A stretch of 64,000 nucleotides of DNA from Populus alba (taxonomy: Eukaryota; Streptophyta; Magnoliopsida; Malpighiales; Salicaceae): assembly GCF_005239225.2 (NCBI RefSeq), contig NC_133299.1, positions 5,832,967 through 5,896,966 of the forward strand, given 5' to 3'. The notes beneath the pieces are model-generated. The model saw only the letters and a list, made by a program, of their open reading frames with translations. It was not told where the DNA came from and ran no database searches. Positions 1 through 16,800 of the stretch are shown one piece after another. Numbering within the stretch: position 1 is the first letter of the stretch; each line of letters starts with the position of its first letter. A program made the position numbers and the translations under genes.

Positions 1-54
1 TGCTAGAAAACAGATTATTAGGTCATATAAAATTGCAAGTCAGCAAGTTGTTCA

Positions 55-4339
<4,285 letters not shown>

Positions 4340-4577
4340 AATTGCTTGCAAATCACAACGAAATTACAGCTGAAAAAAAATCCAATTCCAAATTCCCTAA
4401 AACGAACATCAGAAACTTGATCAATCCCAATTGCAACAAAAATTAAACCTCAAATAAATAAAAAAACACAGATGTTAAAAATTAGAGTACCAAAGGTGGA
4501 AAATAAAACTAAACGGAAGGCAAGAGAGAGATACCTGAAGTGGTGTTGTGTTAATTGAGTTTAAAATTCGAATTAAG

Positions 4578-4585
4578 AAACCCTA
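4578..4585 (+). promoter_or_regulatory. Telo-box (AAACCCTA) near the helicase 5' end
   Basis: The octamer AAACCCTA lies about 43 bases upstream, in gene sense, of the presumed 5'UTR donor at 4535 of the minus-strand helicase gene. It therefore falls at or close to the transcription start. Telo-boxes are common at the 5' ends of plant genes for the translation and RNA machinery. Presence of the motif is seen; function is inferred. Confidence 0.45.
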
Positions 4586-5789
4586 GTTTGCTCTTTATTT
4601 TACTTTAGTTTTTTTTCCAATTATTATTATTATCAAGTATCGGACACGGAGCTAAAATATCGCTACGGATGTTTTCCTCGATTATAGTTGATTCTAGATT
4701 AAAGGCTTGCGCTTCGCTGCGTTTTGGAATTATTATTTTTTCAGTGTAAAAAATGATATCCAAGTGTTATTATTGGATTTTAAAAAACAAAACAAATTCA
4801 TGATTCCATACCATAAAAAGAGCTAAAAACAATAATGATGGTTAATCTCCTAAAATAAAAATATAAAAAAATTCAATAACAAAATATTAAAAAACAAAGC
4901 ACTGGTAAAACCATGTGAGGTTGTCGAGCAAAATATAATCATTATTAATAAGTGGCTGGCGCAATGTTACAGATCTATCATTTTTTTTCTCGCATAAAAG
5001 ATATCAAGACGAAAGAGTTTTTAAAAAAATAAAAACAAAATTTAAGATTATGATCATTGACTCAAAATCCAAAAATATTAAAAAGTAATGAAAAAATGAT
5101 TGAGCCAAACCTGGTGAACTTGTTGAACCCATAACTCAAGATATAATGCCCATTAAAACCAAACGCTAATGGGTCCACCCGAAGCAGAATCCAAAGCTAT
5201 TTTGGATCTTTCTAGTACATGACCCATCTCAAATGGACCCTGTTGGGCAGGACCCAACTTAATATATTCTTTTTAGGTTTGACAGATCTAATCTCAATAT
5301 ATTGTTTTTTAAAAAAAATATGAGAACATTAAAAATATTAATTTAAAGTAAATAAAACAATAAAAAAATTCAAAATTTATTCAAAGCATTTTTGAAATGC
5401 CAAAACAAACATGCTTTAATAAGAAAATTCATCCCAACCTTAAATGAAAAAACAATTATCATCAAGAAAAGAAAAAAACATTTCAAGAGGAAAAAAATTT
5501 GGAAATATCTTAAAATATTTTTAAAAATATATATTAAGATAAAAATTTTTATTTGTTAAAATCTATTTTTTATATAATCACATCAAAATATTACAAAAAC
5601 ATCTTAATATGAACTAAGAAAAAAATAATAATTCAAAGTAAATAAAGAAATGAAAATTTATCAAATTTTTTCCAAGAATCCCTGATCAGGTAGAATTGAA
5701 AGTATGGTGGAAGAAGGTGAAAAAACACAAGAGGATTTCTATCATCAGGATTATGCGAAATCTCCCTATGATGTAGAGAGCGTTTCTAA

Positions 5790-5965
5790 AAATTTTCATT
5801 TTTTTGATCTAAAATTATATTTTTTTTATGTTTTGGATCATTTTAATGCGCTGATCTCAAAAATAATTTTTTAAAAATAAAAACAAATCATTTTGATACA
5901 TTTTCGGCATGAAAAATACTTTAAAAAACAACCGCAACCACACTCTCAAACAAAACGTTTTTTTA
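5790..5965 (+). repeat. Dispersed AT-rich MITE-like repeat, copy A
   Basis: The block contains the order: TTTTGGATCATTTTAATGCG, CTGAT, an A-rich stretch, ATTTTGATACATTTTC, then CTTTAAAAAACAACCGCAAC. The same order of motifs recurs near 33.85, 38.46, 43.6 and 47.6 kb, and inverted near 47.25 kb. No coding capacity is seen. It looks like a short high-copy non-autonomous element; its ends are not resolved. Confidence 0.55.
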
Positions 5966-7181
5966 GAAAAGGGTTCTATGGAAAAGCAGAATCTCAAGTA
6001 CTTTTAACTTTATGCCCATCTTGCTTCTAGTAATGCAAATGAAAATTCTCATTAGGATGCATCTTATAGAAATCTGGTTATCCCTATTAAGTTATAAGTA
6101 GCTTACTATATGAAGAAAATATTATTTTGAAGTAAATAAAAAAATTAAAAATTTTAAAATTTATTGGATCTGGCGTCATAGCCAAACACAATCTTAGCAT
6201 ATTTTTTAAAAATAATAATACAAAAACATAAAAAAAAATATTAATTTGAAGCAAAGAAAAACACTTAAAAATTATATAAAAAAAATCAAAGAATGTTCAA
6301 AATGCAAAATCAAACATGATTTAATTAGGAAATTCAACCCAACCTGAAACGGAAAAAAATTATCATCACCCAACTTTTATATAATATATAAAAAAAATCT
6401 CATCAATTTATTTTGAAAAATAAATTTAAATCAAAGAAGGCAAAGACAAAGAAATTTATATAGGTATGGCTGCTGGGTCTGGAAACCAGTCATCGTTATT
6501 GATCAATGGTCTTCCATTAATATTTAACGGTGGTGTTATATTGTACTGAAGAAGATACATATATTTACAATGTGCATAGGCATAAAGAGGCACGGGGGAT
6601 TGAATTCTCATGTACGTGATAACATAGATTTCCAATTTGTCCACCGAAGGAAATCAATTGTTTTGTTTTTACAATCTTCCTATGTCGATGTTCTTGGGGT
6701 CATTTGCTTTGAATAGCCCTACCAGGGGAGTAGGCAATTTCAGTCTTAGCTTTTCTTGTAAACGACTCTGGTCTTTTCTTTTCGTTCTACTTGAGTTGTG
6801 GTTTTTGACTGGGCCTTAAGAAACTGCTCACATGCCTAGATAGCTTTTCAAAATCTACAAACGTTTTTGCATCAGCATGACCCAACACCTACTTGGGTTT
6901 AGCACCATTAAAACTAAATGTTATGTTGGGTCCTGCACACGTCAAGATCCAAAGCAATTTTGGGTCTGCATTAGCATAACCCAAAGTTATTTTAGGTCAT
7001 GCACATGGCAAGACCCAAAGCTATTTTAGGTTCTGCAAAAAAAAACTTCCTCTTTGGGTCTTGCAAAAAAAAATTTCAAGAGAAAAAAAATAAAATTGAA
7101 AATATCTTAAAATATTTTTTATATAATCACATCAAAATATTAATTTGAAAATATTTTTTCAATATATATCTTTTTAAAAAA

Positions 7182-7580
7182 ATTATTTTGAAGTAAAGAA
7201 ACAAAATTTTAAATTTTCAAATTTCCTAGGTCTCACTTCGCAGCTAGACACAATGTCAATATATATATATATATTAAAAAAACAATTATTTTGAAGTAAA
7301 GAAAGAAATTTAAAATTCTCAAATTTTCTAAGTCTCGCTTCGCAGCCAGACACAATCTCAAATTCTCAATATAATTTTTTTAAATAAAATTATTTTGAAG
7401 TAAAGAAAAAAAAAATTAAAATTGTCAAATTTCCTGGGTCTTGCTTCGCAGCTAGACACAATTTTGATATATATTTTTTAAAAAAACTATTTAAAAACTA
7501 ATACAAAAATAAAAAAAAATTAATTTAAAGTAAATCAAAAAATTAAAAATTAAAAATTTCATGGGTCTGGCTTGTCAAAA
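7182..7580 (+). repeat. Tandem array of ~103 bp units (3 good copies, 1 degenerate)
   Basis: Units start at 7182, 7285 and 7389, each with ATTATTTTGAAGTAAAGAAA followed by a shared segment containing CTTCGCAGCTAGACACAA or CTTCGCAGCCAGACACAA. A fourth, more diverged unit starts near 7519. A related solitary copy is present around 6118-6215. Unit spacing is 103 and 104 bp, then about 130 bp. Confidence 0.75.
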
Positions 7581-8917
7581 GTTATTTCAAAAATTAAACA
7601 AATTAATGTTGTTGGATCTTCCTGTGAGGCATGACCCAACAATTTGGCATATTTTGGAAGTGTTTTGGGTCTGCCTTGAGCGTTGGGTTTGGTAACCAAG
7701 CCAGACCCAACAGATTTTGGCAGAGAAAGCAACACGACCTTTTAGGTTTTGCTTGGGCAGGACCCATCTCTAATGGGTTGAGCAGGACCCAACGCCATTG
7801 GGTCTTGGTGTCAGCATGACCTAATGCTCTTGTGTTTTTAGTTGAGAATTGCCGCTGGGGGTGTGACCTTCTCTGCCACAAGCCATTGAGTTTGGCTTTG
7901 GTAGTTAGGTTGAACATTGTTGGGTCCAGTTGACAATCCAAACCTAAAACACTTACAAAAAATGCCAATAGTATTGGGTTTTACCTCCTAGCCAGACCAA
8001 GTAGAGTACTTGATTGTCAAAAGCAAGTCTTTTTTAATTACCACGCTAACCTTTTCTAGGCTTCCTTCCTTGTGGCTACCAGTGCAATAGCATATTCCCT
8101 GTTGGATTACCTTTTCTAGCCAAATGATATTGATATTTTTTAGAAGTATTTTGGATCTGGATTGTCAGCCAAACCTAACAGCGTTGGGTCCGGCTACCAA
8201 AGCCAGACCCAGCGGCTTGTGGCATAGAAGACAATGTTTCTAGCCACAATTCTTGACTAAAAACATAGGAAAGGAACGCCCTCCAGGATGCTATAGTGTT
8301 GTCTACAATGAAAATACTCTATGGCTATAGTTACAATTCTTGACTGAAAATACAAAAAATGAACGCTTTTTAAGATACTATAGTGCCATCAACAGTGTAA
8401 ATATTCTATAGCTAAAATGTTGTCTACAGTGCAATATGTCTGTATCCATAATAAATTTATAGTGTTTATATAATATTTTTCTATAATAATTTGTCTTTGG
8501 ATCCACGGTAAATTGAAATCCCACAAGTTTTAGAGTTCTGTTAAATTTTTAGATTTTCATAATGTTTTAATTTATTTTATTTATTGAACGACTTTTTTAA
8601 TACTAAGAGCCTATTATTATAACTTTTAAAGTTTCTGAAATCATTTTCTCACAATATTCATACACAAATTCTAAATCTCATAAAAACAATTTTCAAAAAA
8701 CAAAAAAAAAAAGGGAAGGGAAATTATTTTTCTTTTCAGCCTCTTAACCAAAGTATCAGACTGTGCTGTCTCGTTCACTACTCTTCCCGAAAGAAAAACT
8801 GCGAAAAAGAAAGACACGAGGGAGTAAAATTTGCTTGATTCAATCCAGGCTTAGGCTTACCCTTCATAGGGATATCTCATATCGGTAAACCCGATTCGGT
8901 GCTAAAGATCGATCAAG

Positions 8918-11900
8918 ATGGGGACGAATTCGTTATCTTTTGAATCAATCACGGATCTTGATCAACAGATCGAGCAACTCATGCAGTGCAAGCCTCTCTC
9001 TGAACCTCAGGTTCTGCTCAATTCTATTTCTATTTTATTTATGAAAAATTCGAATCGAATTACCTAATTTAACATTTGATTAGCGTTTTTAATTGTTATT
9101 TTAGTAGTTGGATTCAACTGGATTTAATTGTTTCTCTGTTTTTTTTTTGGCAGAGAAAGAAAAGAAAATATTGTGGTTAAAATAGAAATGATTTCCAAAA
9201 TAACTACTGTTTGCTTTTACTGATGCGGTCGCACAACGCGGGAAAGACTTAGGGTTTTATTTATTTATTTAGATGCGTTTTTTTCTTGTTTATTTATGGT
9301 AAGGAATGGCGCGAGCTAATCTTTTTTCTTGATTTGTTTCGGTGTAGGTTAGGGCATTGTGCGAGAAAGCTAAGGAAATACTAATGCAAGAAAGCAATGT
9401 TCAGGTTTAACTTATAGTCCCCCCCCCCCCTTCTTTTTTTGGTTTTTGAATTCAACTGGTCTGTTGGTATGTGCTGGGATTAAAAGATGTTGAGTTTGTT
9501 GAATTGTTTTTGGATGACAGCCTGTGAAAAGCCCTGTGACAATATGTGGCGATATTCATGGGCAGTTTCATGATCTTGCAGAACTTTTTCGGATTGGAGG
9601 GAAGGTATCAGTTCTGACTATGACACCACTTTGTAGTTTTTCAACTCTTCTGTTTCAGATGAGGGCTTTGTCTTAAATAGTTTACTGAGACCCGTGCCAA
9701 ATGCTTTTGAAGATTCCAGTTATTCTGAGGTATAGTCAAGTAGATTGTCATTGGTCAGGAAACTGCTCGTTTTTGTTCATTGTGCTGTGGATTCTTTAAT
9801 TCATGTAATTTAAAGTACTAACTATTGGTTTTCACCTTATGTTTCAAGTGTGGTCTTTTGGGTACATTTAAAGTGGTAACCATTCTTTTAACAATTTGGA
9901 TAAAGTTATCTTTTGATTAGTCTTTTGGGTCATTGTGAATGTATCGATGGTCTTTCTTTTTTTTCTTTTTTTTTTGCATTCATTTGTTGCTTTTGTGCCC
10001 ATAATTTGTTACTATCTAATTCCCACATGAGACTTGTGACTGTTTTTAAATTTATTGACAGTGTCCTGATACCAATTACTTGTTTATGGGGGATTACGTG
10101 GACCGTGGCTATTATTCTGTTGAAACTGTGACGGTATGTACACAATCCATCCTGTCATTTGCTTTTTGTTGCTTCATTAATTGATTAATAGTATAAAGGG
10201 TGTAGAACATGTCACTCCTTGCTTACATATAATGACAGAAAGAAGATCTTATGTCCATGATAGACTAGCAGCCCTGATTCCATTACATAACAGGTTTTTT
10301 CTTTCAATAAATCTGTTAGGTAATGTAATCAAGGCTGCTAGTCTATCATGAACATAAGGACCTTTGGTGCCGAGGCTTGTTCTTCTTCCCACAATATCAT
10401 GATAGTGATTGAAGCAGCCAGAGAAAAAAAATTAAAAATAGTTTAGTGGCACATTAAATGATATTAATGTGTTGCAATTTCTAGTGTTGGGAATCATTTT
10501 TGAAAGATGGTCCTTGAATTTCATATTTGCTCTCCTATGATGTTTGGTTCAGCTAATATAAACTTAAATTGCATGCTGACATTCTTTGCCTTTTGTTTGA
10601 CTTAATTTTAACAAAAACTTCCTTTCTCAACTCAATCTGAGGATATAAATGGTCTGACATTTGGAAGGTCGTAATTCGTGACACTTTTTAATAATTTTTC
10701 CAGCTCTTGGTGGCATTGAAAGTGCGCTATCACCAGAGGATTACCATTCTTAGAGGAAACCATGAAAGTCGTCAGGTACTTCATTTTGTCTGTCATGCTT
10801 TCATGATGAGTTTTTATGTATTACCAACCACTACTGTAATGCTTGGATCCTGAAGATTGTGTGGGTGATGATATTTCTATTTCTTTTACAAATGCTACTG
10901 TGTGAACTTGTAAGTTTGATGTATAATTTTAAATAGTTTAGTGTATGATTGACATCTCGTCAACTATATTTATGACCAAATTTCAGAGAGGTTGATGTTC
11001 AATGTGGGTTTCTTTAAGATGTCATACTTAGTTTTATTTGGACAGTTGAAGTTAAATTTTAATTTGCACTAATTGTGTTTACTTCAGATTGTGGGCCATG
11101 TGCTGCATATGGAAACACTAATTGCTTTCATTATTTTTCCCCTTGCAGATTACTCAGGTTTATGGGTTCTATGATGAATGTCTACGAAAGTGAGTTTACT
11201 TTTTGATAGCAGCTTAGGTGTTAATAATAGTAGTGTTGAAGTATTATATTCAAGTTATGGCATTCAACCCCCCTATTTGGACTAGCATGCAGCTCTTGCT
11301 TGTTTATCTCTATTCTTAATTTTTTTTCTTCCATGTATCAAGTTCGTTTGACTACATGCTCAAAGTATACAGTAACTTATTAATGCGCGTCACCTTTACT
11401 TTAACTGATCATGTTTTGCTGTAGTTGGACTTGTCTTAATCCAAATTAAATGCTCCTTTCGGAATTCTGTTGCCGGTTTCTTACATCTTCATTGCTTGTG
11501 AAGTTTCTTGATTATCTGGTTGAAGTTAGGTGAACTTTTTCATTACTGTTTATTCTTGTGCATTCCATTCTGCTTCTGTATGCTAATACCGAACACTTCT
11601 ATCTGTTCATACATTTGACATGAATTTATTTTTTACTACAGATAACTTCACTTCTTAAAATATGGAATTTAATTAGTAGCACTTTGGTATAATTTAACAT
11701 GCACTAATTTAGTGATGGAAAGAGTTAATTAATTTATGAAGTTTTGTTAATAAGTAGTATTAAAGTGGGGGGCTAGTTTTAATGTCTGAGCTGCTGGTGG
11801 TATACCCTTCTAGATTCTCTTCGATGATTTGACATGCTTAACACACTATCATGCAGAACTTTTGTAAATTTTGCTAGTTTCTTGCAAATATCTGATATTA

Positions 11901-13369
11901 CTCTTTTCTCATGACATATTACAGGTATGGTAACGCAAATGTTTGGAAGATCTTCACAGACCTTTTTGACTATTTTCCATTGACTGCTTTGGTTAGTAAG
12001 ACTTGCTATATCTGGGGCGTACTGTTGATTTTCCTGTAAAAAAACCTGGGTGTGTGGGAAAAATAAATAGGGAGACATTAACCAGCCTACTCTAATCCCT
12101 AGCTAGATATAGAAGAGATGCTTTGTAGCTGATTCATGTTGAGTTCTTTTTTATTCTTTCCACCTTTGAGTTTCACCATTATTACTGCTATTCTCACTTT
12201 GATAATGTTCTTGTTAAATTAGCTTTTTGAGTTTGTATCATTTGGTAAATCATGACTGTTTGCATTTCCTAGTATTCCGGTCTTTGGAAGCTCCACCTCA
12301 CATTTCTCCATGTTCATAATGTTCCCTCTAAAACAGTCTTAATGGCTATTTACTAACATAGTTATAACTTAATTTTGCATTTCTCACTGAATATATCACA
12401 TAAATTGTTTCATATTATATTGAGGAATCCCTTGGGCGAGTTTTTCATCTTTTTATGGTGTTGTAGAAAGCTAGATCAACAACAGTGTTGGGACAAGCCA
12501 GTGCAGTAAAAACTAATGGTTTGATGGAAGTTGAAATGAATCATTGTTTATTGGCTATGTTTGGTAATTCCTGAAGTCCCTTTTTTCCTTTTTTTTTTTG
12601 TAGGTCGAGTCTGAAATATTTTGTTTACATGGTGGATTGTCCCCAACCATAGAGACCCTTGATAACATAAGGAACTTTGATCGTGTTCAAGAAGTTCCTC
12701 ATGAAGGAGCCATGTGTGATCTGTTGTGGTCTGATCCAGATGACAGATGTGGTTGGGGTATATCACCTCGTGGTGCTGGATATACCTTCGGCCAGGTAAC
12801 TTAAGCTCCATGTATTCCACCTCAATTTGTACAAAGAATGTCATTTTTATCCAAGTTACCATTGAGATCATCTGTTACCATGGTGATCTCATTTCTCCTG
12901 AATTCTCTGGATCTACTTTTGTTATTTTATGCAGGATATATCTGAGCAATTTAATCATACAAACAGCTTGAAGTTGATTGCTAGAGCACACCAGCTTGTC
13001 ATGGACGGATTTAATTGGGCCCATGTAATTATCAATCTTAAAATTCATGGATGTTATCTGCACTTTCATGTGTGGACGAAATCTCAGGTTTGGGGATGAC
13101 ATTGTTTCTTTGGCACAGGAACAAAAGGTGGTTACCATATTTAGCGCCCCTAATTATTGTTACCGCTGTGGAAACATGGCCTCCATATTGGAAGTCGATG
13201 ACTGCAACGGGCACACATTCATCCAGGTATATTTTCCCAGCTTATATTCATCATACATAATGTTAGCGCTTGCCTCTAATTACAGATTTCTGGTGCATTA
13301 CAGTTTGAGCCAGCTCCCAGGAGGGGAGAACCTGACGTCACCCGTAGAACACCGGACTACTTTCTGTAA
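8918..13369 (+). CDS. PP2A-4: Serine/threonine protein phosphatase 2A catalytic subunit (PP2A-3/PP2A-4 type), complete
   Basis: Catalytic C subunit of PP2A, which dephosphorylates Ser/Thr in complex with scaffold A and regulatory B subunits in cytosol and nucleus. Eleven exons: 8918-9010, 9348-9404, 9521-9604, 10062-10133, 10704-10775, 11149-11189, 11925-11991, 12604-12795, 12935-13024, 13119-13226 and 13304-13369. They join in frame to exactly 313 codons, the usual length of the plant PP2A-3/4 subclass. The metal and catalytic signatures are present: GDIHGQ, GDYVDRG, RGNHE, HGG and [10 protein letters not shown]. The C-terminus is TPDYFL, whose last Leu is methylated and Tyr phosphorylated in this family. 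The start MGTNSL fits the subclass II N-terminus. Intron 4 holds a long foldback (see separate entry). The gene is convergent with the lipid phosphatase. The symbol is by subclass; PP2A-3 is equally possible. Confidence 0.96.
10243..10364 (+). other. Intronic long foldback, miRNA-precursor-like
   Basis: Arms 10243-10293 and 10313-10364 are inverted copies of about 51 bases separated by a 19-base loop. They include an uninterrupted 18 bp core (CATGATAGACTAGCAGCC) and about five scattered mismatches plus one bulge. It lies in intron 4 (10134-10703) of the PP2A gene in sense orientation. Size and pairing fit a plant pre-miRNA or a very small MITE; no target duplication is evident at its ends. 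Function is inference. Confidence 0.55.
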
Positions 13370-13873
13370 GCAGCCTTTCATAATACCACTTGCTCTCAGA
13401 TGGTTGAGGATCCTAGATGCACTGGGTTTATCATATACAAGTTTAATTATGCCCAGCTGAAGGTTGTGAGACGAGAAAAGCTTGTATTATAATAGGCAAG
13501 TTGAATGCCTCTTCTTTCCTGTCTTGTACTTGAAACCACGCTGGATTCTTTGTGGGAATAGGCTAAAGCTGATGCAGACAGCGGTCTAACATTAGAATGT
13601 AAGATTCCTGTTTAATTTCCAACTTCATCTTCTTGATGCTTTACGCTGGAGTTTTTTTGGAAGGTGCCTTCTCTCTCTGCTGTGATTGTGCATGTTGATG
13701 CTTTGTTGAAAATCTTGCTGGCAGGATCGGTTGCCGAGCAAGAGATGTAATCATCGATGACAAAAATTATACCATCATATACAAGAACAAGATATGTTAC
13801 ATTGTCGTTAGAACACGTTTTCGACCATATGCCTATAATGACACGCACAACAATGACAAGGATCATTACAAAT
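13370..13873. other. Shared 3' region of two convergent genes
   Basis: About 504 bp separate the PP2A stop (13369) from the lipid phosphatase stop (13874, opposite strand). No independent gene is seen. The interval should hold both 3'UTRs, which may overlap as an antisense pair. Open frames at 13612-13866 and 13757-13987 are chance or antisense readings. Confidence 0.6.
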
Positions 13874-16800
13874 TTACAACCTCAGATACGAGAAGAGAGA
13901 GGGAACAAGATCCACCACAGACCAGGCGAGGCCCGAGTATTGGAGGAATCTAATACCTGTGTCAACGTCGAATGTGTCCTGAGATGAGAAAAAGAATAGC
14001 TTCATAGCATAACCTGTCGGCTTATTCTTTTCCGATTTCTTCCCGGTAACCGATCCATTTAGCATGGGGATGTAGCTGGTTGATTTTATGGGGATGCTCA
14101 AGGTGTTTGAGACGACAGGAAGGATCCATTTAGCCAGGGCCTTGCTGCAGTACTTCACTATGAGTATTGTTGGTAAGCCCACGAGCACTCTTCCAATAAA
14201 AGATGGGATGGTGAGTTGCGGTGTAAATATGTGCGGCACTGCTTCATGGTGGAACTGGTGGTAGGTTTGCTGGACGCCGGCCACCTGACAAATATTGCAA
14301 AATTTTGCTCACGAAAGTTATTTACGTTGCTTGTTTCATAACAATAATGAAAAGCTACTTCAGACTTAACAACTCGAAAAAAAAAATCTCAACAACATCC
14401 ATTTTTCTGCTTCTTGAAGTTCAAATTGACAAGAATCTTCCAGCAGGCCCAAAGCATAAAATGCAAGACTGTTGTTTGTTTAACATTTATTTATGGCAAA
14501 ACGATAGCATGGGGGATCACACTACCACGCTGACAAGTGGCATGCCCATGCGATCCCAAACTCCACCTATGCTCATCAAGAGGCATATTTCACCACAACC
14601 ACGATTAAATCAGAAAATTTCATTTCAAAGGACAGGACAGTGCACGGTCTGCATGCAGTTTCAGTGTGCCGGCAACCTCTATCTACTAGCTGAGAAGATT
14701 TCATCAAGAAAGAACGATAATGCATGAGAAGATTTCATGACGGCGACACAGGAGAGATGCGCTATAAACAATTTTAGGAAGTTGATACTTCATATTTGGT
14801 GCTTCATTGTTGAACAGCAGGACTGGCCATATTCTATTCCCTACGCATTCTACTTGCTGTCTCTTTGATCTTGGAATTCAAATGCCTCAAACCTTTTCCT
14901 CTATTTTCTTCCCACCACATGCAACCAGAAATGTTCCCACTCTTGTCCATATCCTAAATGGCTCTCTGCTTGCCTTTAAAGAATTTACTTGGAGACGTGC
15001 ATGGCACTAATTCCCAGCTTATCCTTGGCACCATGTGATTGCCGATATGCATAAATAATCTTTTATATTGTCATCATGGATGTGGGAGCAACGTAGATTA
15101 TCCACTTACCTTATAATTTGTCCCTTTTTGTTAGACCATTTTACCCCCTTTTCCATGCTTGGGCAATTAAGTGCAGGCCACCTCAACCCCCCAGCTCTCT
15201 TTCCTGTTCCTCCTCTCTTCACTATCCTATTCTCGGTTTTTTGTTCTATGCCAAGATAAGTAATGGTCTAATACCTTTTGCCTTCCCTTTTACAAATAAT
15301 GAGTTAGCTTCCTTCGCTAAATCTATTTTCTTCTATGCATGGAACATGGGTTCAACAAAGCGATTTATTTTTCGAATATTTATGAAGGTTAATCAAAATG
15401 CCTCCAAGTTTCCATTATTTGTCCTTTCAGATGTTCTCTCGAGTCTCAACAATGTAGGCTTTCATTTCTCCCTATTTCAAAGAAAGATGAGAATGAAACA
15501 TATAAAAGGGCAAGAACATCCCAGTGCGCATGATCTTTGATATATTTTGGTGACAGAAAAAGGCATACAAGCTAATACTATAATCCAAAGTTAATTGGGT
15601 GAGTGATTGCTTACTATTCCAAATGCAACACCAGTGAAGGCTGCATGGAACTCAAAGCTTGGAGTTGGAAGTTCTGGAGTCGGATAAGCAAACAGCAATA
15701 AAAAACTTAGGACCGCCCAGAAGGTCATAACTGCAAGTGAAATAATATATACAGAATGAGAATACAATTCTTGTGAATTTATCTAGATTAAAAGTTTTGA
15801 TGCTAGATATCCATAATCTCAACCAGATCCCACCTTATGTTAAACAATACTACTAGTATTTGAACAGCGATCATGTGTTCATAATATACCTCCTTTGAGC
15901 AAGGCGAGGTTAAAGTGAACACAAAATTCATAATTCAAGCACTAAGGAATCATCCCCTGTAACCTAAACAACCCCAATCAATTATTGACAATATCCTGAG
16001 TCATGATTCAGTAAAAAGATGTGTGTCCTAGAGGGTAGATAATTAGAACTCTCAAACAGTCTTCCTATTTGTCAAAAACTTAATGTCCTGCTCACCAACT
16101 TCAGATCTGATGTGCTATTAGGAAATTTCGACTGGCATTCAAAGCCTCACAAGAGTTGATCCCATGGAAATAGGAATTTGTTCAATTGTGAAAAGACCAG
16201 AAGAGGGAAAAGGAATTCAGAATTTTGAAAACATGGAAAGGATGGAAAAGCCTCATGTGAAGGCTTCGCTTAATCATCCTCGCCAAACACACATTTCTTC
16301 CATGAATTTGTGACACTTGATTGGTCAGGAAACAATTAATATTTATAAAAGTAGCTTCTGCAATTAACTCTTACAAAATTTGAAAACCATGAATGCTAGG
16401 ACCATGAGATTACGTACCATTTTGTCCTGAGACTATGAAACTGTCGACATATTCATGGACAGATAGCCAAAATGCAAGGATTGCAAAACCAATGGCAAGA
16501 CCAGCTATGATATCGATTACACTGTGCATTCCAAGGTAAATTCTTCCTACCAAGGAATGAAACAAATTTCATTTTGGAAATAAAAACAAGGAAAAACAGA
16601 TAATACGTCAACTTATGAAAGACAACACACTTACCCAAACCAGTGAGGCAGACAATCAAGCAAACAATGGCAAATCCCGCAAATTTCAAAGAGGCATCTT
16701 GATTTTGGGTATAGGATAGGACATAGTGCAATAGGTATCTGGCAAATTATTTGAAGAGGGTATATTTAGGACAATAAAAAACATGCTGCAGAATGTTCAG

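Larger units (their letters stand above)
4590..8750. other. Intergenic, repeat-rich, no gene seen
   Basis: AT-rich spacer between the divergent helicase and PP2A genes. It holds imperfect direct copies (for example about 5337-5445 against 6239-6350), an ~100 bp tandem array (7182-7580), a dispersed foldback-type repeat (5790-5965) and many short tracts built around GGGTC/GACCC (5100-5280, 6850-7060, 7610-8220). Open frames at 6456-6819 and 7603-7968 have repetitive composition and no recognisable domain, so I do not call a gene. Confidence 0.7.

Noticed and set aside
7603..7968. 121-codon minus-strand frame and an overlapping plus-strand frame (7631-7819)
   Set aside because: Both arise from the same GGGTC-type repeats and show no domain, intron signals or plant protein similarity that I recognise.
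13047..13460. 137-codon plus-strand frame containing PP2A residues
   Set aside because: Exon 10 of PP2A read through into its flanking introns; not a separate gene.
14305..15540. Plus-strand open frames of 140, 67, 63 and 140 codons
   Set aside because: They lie within the last intron of the minus-strand lipid phosphatase gene, have no recognisable domains and no coherent gene structure.
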